A DNA stretch of 64,000 nucleotides from Deltaproteobacteria bacterium (GTDB lineage Bacteria; Myxococcota; Myxococcia; Myxococcales; SZAS-1), in assembly GCA_018266075.1 (NCBI GenBank), contig JAFEBB010000030.1:1-64000 (forward strand). Direction: 5' to 3'. Positions 23,157-29,550 of this stretch are shown one piece after another. Every line of letters begins with the position of its first letter. Positions within the stretch are counted from its first letter, which is position 1. Made by a program: the position numbers and the translations under genes. Under the pieces are notes generated by a model, which was given only the letters and a program-made list of their open reading frames with translations, was not told the DNA's origin and did no database searches.

Positions 23157-24782
23157 ATGTCCACCGCTACCCCGCTCGAGGCCACGCAGGCGACGCAGCC
23201 GGCGCTGAGGGCCGTCACGCCGCCGTCGACGGTGCTGCCGCCGCGGATGCGCTTGTTGGTCACCGTGACGCTGCTCGCGGCCACGTTCATGGAGGTCGTG
23301 GACACGTCCATCGTGAACGTGGCCTTGCCGAGCATGCAGGGAAAGCTCGGCGTCACCCTCGACGAGGCGAGCTGGGTGTCCACGGGCTACATCATCTCGA
23401 ACGTGATCGTGCTGCCGCTCACGGCGTGGCTCTCCGACGCGCTGGGACGGCGGCGCTTCCTGGCCGCGTGCCTCATCCTCTTCACGGCCGCGAGCGTGGG
23501 CTGCGGCTTGAGCTCGACGCTCCCCGAGCTGGTGCTCTTCCGCGTGCTGCAGGGCGCGGGCGGGGCGGCGTTCCTCTCGACGTCGCAGTCGACCATGCTC
23601 GAAATCTTCCCCACGGAGCAGCGCGGCGCGGCGCAGGCGCTCTTCGGCGTGGGCGTGATGATGGCACCCACGCTCGGGCCGAGCATCGGCGGCTACCTCA
23701 CCGACCACTACAGCTGGCCGTGGATCTTCTTCGTGAACGTGCCGGTGGGCATCGTCGCCACCGGGCTGACGCTCGCGGTCGTCCCGGACTCCGCGAACGC
23801 CGGCGCGCGGCGCGCGGCGGACTTCCTCGGCATCGGGCTGCTCGCAATGGGCCTGGGGAGCTTGCAGTTCGTGCTCGAGCGCGGCGAACACTACGACTGG
23901 TGGGACGCGCCGCTCATCCGCGCGCTCGCGGCCTCGGCGGTGCTGGGGCTCGCGCTCTTCCTCGCCTGGGAGCTGCATCCGCGGAACAAGGCCCCCGCGG
24001 TGGACGTGAAGCTCGCGCTCGATCGGAACCTGGCCCTTGGTTCGCTCTACGGCGCCTTGCTGGGATTCTTGATGTACGGCTCCATCTTCGCGGTGCCCCA
24101 GTTGCTGCAGTCCGTGCAAGCCCACACTGCCCAGCAGACCGGAGCGCTGCTCATTCCGGGCGGCCTCGCGACCGCGGTTGGAATGGCGGTCGTGGGCAGG
24201 CTGAGCGGCAAGCTCGACGCGCGCTTGCTGGTTGGGCTGGGAATGCTCTCGTTCGGCGCATCGTCGTGCGCGTTCGCGACGCGGCTCACGCTCGAAACAC
24301 CCGATGTCGACTACTTCGCGCCGCTCATTTTGCGCGGGCTGGGATTCGGCCTGTCCTTTGTCCCGCTCTCGCTGATCGCGCTGGGGACGCTGAGGCCACA
24401 AGCCGTCGCGCAAGGTGCGGGGCTCTACAACCTGTTCCGCCAGCTCGGTGGCTCGTTCGGCATTGCCACGCTGACCACCCTGCTCGACCGGCGCGCGCAC
24501 CTGCATGCCGCGCGGCTCGCGGATCACGTGGGCGTGACCGACACCGCCACGCAGCTTCGACTCGACGCGATCGCGCGAACCCTCGTGGCACATGGCTCCA
24601 ACGAGGTCTCGGCTCGGCAAGGCGCGGTGCAGCTCCTCGCCGCGACGGTGCGACGCCACGCCGTCCTCAGTGCGTTCATCGACGTGTTCTGTGTGCTCGC
24701 CGCGGCGGCCGCGGTGGGCGTGGTGGGCGCCTTGCTCTTCCGAAAGCCGCGCAATCCAGGTGCCGCGAGCGCCGCCCACTGA
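23157..24782 (+). CDS. DHA2-family (EmrB/QacA-like) drug efflux transporter
   Basis: 541 residues, fourteen predicted helices. The helix-1 motif FMEVVDTSIVNVALPSM, the loop WLSDALGRRR (motif A) and the motif C-like GVMMAPTLGPSIGGYL mark the DHA2 antiporters, which export drugs using the proton gradient. Co-transcribed with the SDR gene and presumably HxlR-controlled. The best-supported alternative is another MFS exporter with the same topology. Confidence 0.92.
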   Translation: MSTATPLEATQATQPALRAVTPPSTVLPPRMRLLVTVTLLAATFMEVVDTSIVNVALPSMQGKLGVTLDEASWVSTGYIISNVIVLPLTAWLSDALGRRRFLAACLILFTAASVGCGLSSTLPELVLFRVLQGAGGAAFLSTSQSTMLEIFPTEQRGAAQALFGVGVMMAPTLGPSIGGYLTDHYSWPWIFFVNVPVGIVATGLTLAVVPDSANAGARRAADFLGIGLLAMGLGSLQFVLERGEHYDWWDAPLIRALAASAVLGLALFLAWELHPRNKAPAVDVKLALDRNLALGSLYGALLGFLMYGSIFAVPQLLQSVQAHTAQQTGALLIPGGLATAVGMAVVGRLSGKLDARLLVGLGMLSFGASSCAFATRLTLETPDVDYFAPLILRGLGFGLSFVPLSLIALGTLRPQAVAQGAGLYNLFRQLGGSFGIATLTTLLDRRAHLHAARLADHVGVTDTATQLRLDAIARTLVAHGSNEVSARQGAVQLLAATVRRHAVLSAFIDVFCVLAAAAAVGVVGALLFRKPRNPGAASAAH

Positions 24783-24830
24783 TCCCGCAACCGCCATCGC
24801 CGCTTCCTGTATCGAAGGCAGGAGGCGACG

Positions 24831-25724
24831 ATGGATACGGGAACCGTCCGATATGACCTGCGGAAGTCCGCTTGGTTCGGGTCGATCACGCTGGTGGCGC
24901 TCATCGCCGGGCCGCTGACGCTGACGCCAAGCGCGCTCGCGCTCTTTGCGCTGGCGTCGGCGTTCACGCTCTGCGCCGGCCACTCGGTCGGCATTCATCG
25001 CGGGCTGATTCACCGGAGCTATCGCGTGCCGCTGTGGCTCGAGCGCACGCTCGCGTACCTGGGCACGCTCGTGGGGCTCGGTGATCCCATCGGGCTGCTG
25101 CGCATGCACAACACGCGCGACGCGCAGCAGAATCGCCCTGCGTGCCACGACTACTTCGCGCACCGGCAAGTCTGGTGGCGCGACTGCTTCTGGAACCTGC
25201 ACTGCCGCTTCGACTTCGACGGCAACTTCACTCCGCGTGAAGACGCGCGCGTCGAGAGCGACGCGTTCTATCGCTTCCTCGCGCGCACCTGGCGCTGGCA
25301 GCAACTGCCGTGGGCGCTCGCGTTCTATGCGCTCGGCGGTGTGAGCTGGCTGGTCTGGGGCGCGTTCGTGCGCGTGGCCGTGTCGACGACGGGCCACTGG
25401 CTCGTCGGCCACGTGGCGCACCGCGCGGGCGAGCAGCGCTTCGTGAACGCGGGCGCGGCGGTGCAAGGCTTCAACTCGAAGCTCTTCGGCGCGCTCAGCA
25501 TGGGCGAGGGCTGGCACAACAACCACCACACCCATCCGCGCTCGGCGCAGATGGGCATCGAGCCCGGCCAGCTCGACCTCGGCTGGCTCTTCGTTCGCGC
25601 GCTGGAGAAGCTCGGCCTGGCCACAGACGTGCACACCGCAAACATCGAGACGCGCGCGCCCGCCGCGCTTCGCGTCAGCCGGCCTTCTTTCGCGCCTTGG
25701 CCAGCGGCGCCAGCTCGGCCGTGA
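24831..25724 (+). CDS. Membrane fatty acid desaturase with variant second His box
   Basis: 297 residues, AGGAGG site before ATG. Box 1 is HRGLIH, box 3 EGWHNNHH, as in acyl-CoA/acyl-lipid delta-9 desaturases with a di-iron centre. Box 2 reads RMHNTRDAQQ rather than HRxHH; a related MH-D/N-x-RD form occurs in a branch of bacterial desaturases. Four helices flank the boxes. Last 50 bases overlap the convergent gene. Substrate chain position cannot be told. Confidence 0.85.
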   Translation: MDTGTVRYDLRKSAWFGSITLVALIAGPLTLTPSALALFALASAFTLCAGHSVGIHRGLIHRSYRVPLWLERTLAYLGTLVGLGDPIGLLRMHNTRDAQQNRPACHDYFAHRQVWWRDCFWNLHCRFDFDGNFTPREDARVESDAFYRFLARTWRWQQLPWALAFYALGGVSWLVWGAFVRVAVSTTGHWLVGHVAHRAGEQRFVNAGAAVQGFNSKLFGALSMGEGWHNNHHTHPRSAQMGIEPGQLDLGWLFVRALEKLGLATDVHTANIETRAPAALRVSRPSFAPWPAAPARP

Positions 25725-26634
25725 GCGCGGTCTCGAGATCGAGGATTCGCTCGTAGAGGATGGCGCGGTGGCCGCGGATGTCGAAGCGCAGCTCGTCGAC
25801 GGTGCGCGCGAGCAAGAGCGTGTTGCGGTTGCAGCCCCAGGCGTAGCCGATTTCCAGGTACACGTTCGGGTTCGCGCCGGTGCACTCGGCGATCACCAGC
25901 TCGGCCGTGGAGATCTGCTTGAGGATGCGATCGACGATGTCGCCGGTGAACTTGGCGTGGTCGATGCGCTCGCAGAGGAAGCCGGCGGCGTGAATCGGCT
26001 TCTGGATGCCGTAATAGAAGACGTCCTCCATCTCCTTGCTGAACGGCATGGCCACGAAGATGTGCGGGGTGGCGTCGGGGTCGTCGCTCGGCGGCGGTCG
26101 ATCGCCCGGCGACTTCATCGCCGGCTGCGGCGCCACCTCGAGCAGCTCGCGCATGCGCCGCGCGCGCCCAGGATGCTTCTCCACGAAGGTGACCTTCTCG
26201 AGGCCGCTCGGCGCTCTGCCATCGGCGAGGGCGGCGTAGAGCGCCTTGAGCTCGGAGAGAAATGCCTGGCTCTCGTCGAGGCCGATGCCGGGGCCGTGCA
26301 GCGTGAGCGCGATGTGACGCACGTCGGGCGTGCGCTTGGCGAGCTCGGACATCCCGATGCGGACGATCTCACCGACCTCGCGGTAGTTCAGCGACACCAG
26401 CCGCGGCGTGCCCACGAAGACCACGTGCTGCGCGCCGCTCCCCTTGCCCGGCACGAACACGCAGTCGCCGGCCGCGGGATTCACCTGCGCGAGCGCGAGG
26501 CCGGCATTGCGGAGCGCCGCCGCGACCGCCTCGTCGGCGCCGTGAAAGCTGCGCGAGTACTTGAGGATGATCGCGTCGGCCGCGAACGTGGTGATCTCGG
26601 CGTTCGCGATCTCGATGCGCACCTGGGGAGCCAT
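25675..26634 (-). CDS. Macro-like plus deoxyribosyltransferase/TIR-like two-domain protein
   Basis: 319 residues. Residues about 1-140 resemble the macro-like N-terminal fold of leucyl aminopeptidases (DAIILKYSRSFHGADEAV, HVVFVGTPRL, HGPGIGLDE). After a Pro/Asp-rich linker, residues about 180-310 form a nucleoside 2-deoxyribosyltransferase/TIR-like Rossmann domain: HIFVAMPFSKEM, FLCERIDHAKFTGDI, and NPNVYLEIGYAWG with the expected catalytic Glu. Such domains cleave N-glycosidic bonds of nucleotides and occur in antiviral effectors. ATG 26634 (GCGAGG site) is preferred to GTG 26640. Domain calls are moderate; biological role is inference. Confidence 0.7.
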   Translation of the reverse strand: MAPQVRIEIANAEITTFAADAIILKYSRSFHGADEAVAAALRNAGLALAQVNPAAGDCVFVPGKGSGAQHVVFVGTPRLVSLNYREVGEIVRIGMSELAKRTPDVRHIALTLHGPGIGLDESQAFLSELKALYAALADGRAPSGLEKVTFVEKHPGRARRMRELLEVAPQPAMKSPGDRPPPSDDPDATPHIFVAMPFSKEMEDVFYYGIQKPIHAAGFLCERIDHAKFTGDIVDRILKQISTAELVIAECTGANPNVYLEIGYAWGCNRNTLLLARTVDELRFDIRGHRAILYERILDLETALTAELAPLAKARKKAG

Positions 26635-26691
26635 GGGCACCTCGCCTGGGCCCCGACGTTACCGCAGCCGCGTCGAGAAATTCCGGCGGAG

Positions 26692-26859
26692 CTACGCCGC
26701 GCGCCGGCGCCCGCCGAACCCCGCCACGGCCCAGGCCACGAGCAGCACGCTGGCGAGCACGAAGAGCGTCCAGGAGGTGCCGGCCGTCCACGCCGAGCCC
26801 AGCCCGATGATCCAGAGCACGAACAACGCCAGCGCCGCGATCAGCAACGCATGCACCAC
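26692..26859 (-). CDS. Tiny two-helix membrane protein (lmo0937/DUF5670-like)
   Basis: 55 residues from GTG 26859, six bases after a GGAGG site. Two hydrophobic helices (ALLIAALALFVLWIIGLGSA and TLFVLASVLLVAWAVAGF) and a basic tail GGRRRAA. The LFVLWIIGL stretch matches the lmo0937 family of small membrane proteins, whose function is unknown. It lies 57 bases upstream of the macro-like gene and could be co-transcribed with it. Confidence 0.7.
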   Translation of the reverse strand: MVHALLIAALALFVLWIIGLGSAWTAGTSWTLFVLASVLLVAWAVAGFGGRRRAA

Positions 26860-26903
26860 GGCACACCTCCGGCGAAGAATCTGTGCACGCGCGCGTCGAG
26901 CGG

Positions 26904-27941
26904 CTACGCGAGCTTCTCCTTCGCGGCGGCCGCGCGGAAGATCTTCGGCGTCTTACCGGTCCAGCGCTTGAAGGCCCGGATGAACGTCGCCAGGTCGGCG
27001 TACCCGAGCACGAACGCCACCTCGGCCAGCGCCAGGTTCGAGTGCGCGAGGTAGTCCTCGGCGAGCTCGCGGCGCGTCTCTTCCACCAGGCCGGTGAAGC
27101 TCAAGCCGAGGCCGCTCAGCCGCCGCTGCAGCGTCCGCGCGCTCATCTTCAGGCCCTGGGCCACGCGCTCCAGCTGCGGCGAGCCGTCTTGCAGGTCGTG
27201 TCGGATGCGCTCGCGCACGCGGGCCAGCTCATCGCCCGGACCCGTGCTCGCGCCCAGCTTGCGGTGCGCCTGATCGTCGAGCACCTCGAGCAGCGTGGCG
27301 TTCGCCGTGGCCACCGGCATGTTCAGCGTCTCGGCGCCGAAGTGCAGCGCGTTGTGCCCCAGCCCGAAGGTGATGGCCGTGGTGCCGAAGAACTCCTCCA
27401 GCGGCTTGCGGTCCGCGGGCGCCGGGTGCGCGAAGCTCACGCGCTTGGGCGCCCAATGCGGCTTCTGCACGATCTCGCGACACACGCGCGTGATGAGCGC
27501 GAGCAGCTGCTCGTTGCCGTGTCGGCCGAGCGCGAGCGGCACGCCCGGAATTCGATGATCGATGGCCGCTTCGCCATCGGCCGTCGACTCGAGCGTGAAG
27601 ACCTCGAAGTCGTTGAGCAGCCCGATGTAGCGCACCAGCCGCTGGGCCGCGGCCTGGAACGAGGGCGCGCTTCGGGCCGAGAGCTCCACCACGCCAAACG
27701 CCGCCGGCGGGATCGACTTCGCCAGGTTCAAGCCCATCAGCGGATCACTCAGCCGCAGCGAGAGCTCGTCAGCGAGGGCCTGGAAGAGCTCGAGCGGAAC
27801 GTCGATGCCGGCGAGGTCCGGCGCGTCCGGCGGCAGGCCGTAGCGGGTGAGGAGGCCGTTCACCTCGCCGCCTGACGCTTTGAAGCGCGCCAGGTACCGC
27901 GGCAGGGTCGCGGAGTGCAGGAGGTGGCGGTTCCCCGACAT
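26904..27941 (-). CDS. AraC-family transcriptional regulator (OruR/arabinose-binding type)
   Basis: 345 residues. The N-terminal ligand domain (about 20-205, AraC_binding/'arabinose_bd' type seen in OruR and ArgR-like regulators) is followed by a double helix-turn-helix (about 250-335) with the typical ending LGYADLATFIRAFKRWTGKTPKIFR. It would sense a small metabolite. The divergent 163-base gap to 28105 has several GGCGC-containing repeats that may hold its site. Target not known. Confidence 0.9.
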   Translation of the reverse strand: MSGNRHLLHSATLPRYLARFKASGGEVNGLLTRYGLPPDAPDLAGIDVPLELFQALADELSLRLSDPLMGLNLAKSIPPAAFGVVELSARSAPSFQAAAQRLVRYIGLLNDFEVFTLESTADGEAAIDHRIPGVPLALGRHGNEQLLALITRVCREIVQKPHWAPKRVSFAHPAPADRKPLEEFFGTTAITFGLGHNALHFGAETLNMPVATANATLLEVLDDQAHRKLGASTGPGDELARVRERIRHDLQDGSPQLERVAQGLKMSARTLQRRLSGLGLSFTGLVEETRRELAEDYLAHSNLALAEVAFVLGYADLATFIRAFKRWTGKTPKIFRAAAAKEKLA

Positions 27942-28104
27942 CGAGACCGAGGCTAGCCGTTGACGCGCCGCTTCTCAAACTGGCGCGCGCTGCATGCCCG
28001 GTTGGCGCATGGCGCTCATTGCATGTCGATGTGGCGCGATCTGCAAATACCCCGAATGCGCGTTTGGACACGATGCGTCCATGGCCCGGACCAGGAGAAC
28101 CGCG

Positions 28105-28275
28105 ATGGAGCCCAAAGCCCGCAAGCGAGGCGCCAAGGTGATCGCCCTGTCGCGCGCCGCGAGCAGCCGCCGCGACCGCGCCCGCCAGGAGCCCACGCCG
28201 ACCGAGGAAGGCATGGCCGCGCTCTCGCGCCTGCTCGAGCCGGCCGCGTACATCCTGCCCCGGAGGAGCGCGTGA
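28105..28275 (+). CDS. Small basic protein, start of a coupled operon
   Basis: 56 residues, not recognised. Nearly every codon ends in G or C, the window's coding signature, and ATG 28105 has a GGAG site seven bases away. The first half is rich in Lys/Arg (KARKRGAKV, SSRRDRARQ), the second is a short predicted helix (EEGMAALSRLLEPAAYIL). Its TGA overlaps the GTG of the next gene. Confidence 0.55.
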   Translation: MEPKARKRGAKVIALSRAASSRRDRARQEPTPTEEGMAALSRLLEPAAYILPRRSA

Positions 28276-28523
28276 GGTCCGCCGCCCGGAAGCGCGCCGT
28301 TCAGAATCCCTTCGAAGGGCTGGCGCCCGAGTCGCTGCCGGCCACGCTGCCGCGCGAGTCGCGGCTGGCGCCGCCGTGGGAGGGGCTCGAGGCCCCCGAC
28401 CTCGAGGCTTTGCGGGCGAGCGCGGGCTTTGGCGGCGCAGTGTCGGCCGGTGAGCCTGGCAAAATCCACCGCGCGCGAAGACCCTCCCCAGCCAGGGCAA
28501 GGCCTGTCATCATGCGCGGGTGA
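28272..28523 (+). CDS. Small proline-rich protein, coupled to both neighbours
   Basis: 83 residues from GTG 28272 (GTGA overlap upstream and again downstream at 28520). Codon bias is strong for the first two thirds and fades near the C-terminus. Contains PFEGLAPESLPATLP and PPWEGLEAPDLEAL, two similar Pro-containing segments. No family recognised. Confidence 0.5.
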   Translation: MRSAARKRAVQNPFEGLAPESLPATLPRESRLAPPWEGLEAPDLEALRASAGFGGAVSAGEPGKIHRARRPSPARARPVIMRG

Positions 28524-29548
28524 CGGCCAAGCCTTCACCAACGAAAAGCGCCGACGAGCTCGCGCGCGACCAGCTGGTCCGCGAGCTGCGCGCGCTGGAG
28601 ACGCCGGAGCTTCTGGCGCTCTGCTTGCGTGGGCGCAATCGGCTCGATCGCCTGCGCCTGTATCTCTCGCTGCTGCGCGGCCGCGCAGGCGCGCGGGCCC
28701 AGCTCGCCTCGTGCCTGGTGTGCTTCGACCTGGCCCGGCAGGGCGACGACGTGGCGCAGAAGGAGTTCTTCGCGCTCGCGCCCACGATTGAGGAGCTCGC
28801 CCGCGACGGCAAGATGGTGAGCGACCTGGTGGCGCACGACGCCTACCTGGAGCGCACCTGGAACGAGTGCCTCACCGCGCTCGAGAACAGCGATCAGCGC
28901 GAGCTCGACGCGCCGCTCTCCATCGACGAGTCCGCGCCCATTGGCGAGCTCGATCTGCTCTCCGACGTCGAGCTCGAGCTCGATCTGGAGCTCGAGGTCC
29001 TGCCGCAGGCCGAGGACCCGATCCACGTGGAGCGGGCGAAGTTCGAGTTCGCCAACATCCTCGCGCGGCAGCTCGGCCAGGACTCGGAGCACGGCATCTT
29101 CGGCGGCACCGGCTTCGAGACCGGCTCCAGCCGCGAGCTCGATCGCCTCCAGGGCTTTCTGGATCAGGCCATCTCCTACTCGGACATGGTCACCACCGCG
29201 CGGGGCATGGCCAGCCTGGGGCACCTGTTCCTGGCCACCAGCCTCCGCATGAAGTCGCTCTTCGGCAAGCGCAACCCCCGCCGCGCCCAGGCGCTGCGCA
29301 CCGGGCTCTTGCGCCTGCCCGCCGACGTCACCTCCATCGAGCACGCGGCCGCCATCTTCGAGCTCGAGGGCGGCAACGCCATGGTCGCGTTCGAGAAGGT
29401 GGTCGAGCTGGTGCTCGACTACCTGGCCTACTGCCACCAGCAGCGCAAGGATCCACGCGCCGCGGTGACCGTGGACTCCTACGTGGAGTCCGAGCGCACG
29501 CCGCAGCCGGTGCTGCTCACGGGCGAGAGCCGTCGCCGTCGAGGCTAG
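28520..29548 (+). CDS. Acidic cytoplasmic protein of unknown function
   Basis: 342 residues from GTG 28520, overlapping the previous stop. No signal or helices for membrane. Mostly alpha-helical; a strongly acidic leucine-rich stretch (LDLLSDVELELDLELEVL) lies around residues 150-170, then ERAKFEFANILARQLGQ and a helical C-terminal half. I see no catalytic motif. Two bases separate its stop from the large lipoprotein gene, so the four genes likely act together. Confidence 0.7.
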   Translation: MTAKPSPTKSADELARDQLVRELRALETPELLALCLRGRNRLDRLRLYLSLLRGRAGARAQLASCLVCFDLARQGDDVAQKEFFALAPTIEELARDGKMVSDLVAHDAYLERTWNECLTALENSDQRELDAPLSIDESAPIGELDLLSDVELELDLELEVLPQAEDPIHVERAKFEFANILARQLGQDSEHGIFGGTGFETGSSRELDRLQGFLDQAISYSDMVTTARGMASLGHLFLATSLRMKSLFGKRNPRRAQALRTGLLRLPADVTSIEHAAAIFELEGGNAMVAFEKVVELVLDYLAYCHQQRKDPRAAVTVDSYVESERTPQPVLLTGESRRRRG

Positions 29549-29550
29549 CG

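Noticed and set aside
22356-25634. Open antisense frame of about 1090 codons opposite the SDR, efflux and desaturase genes
   Set aside because: Same G/C third-position artefact; the plus-strand genes carry clear family motifs.
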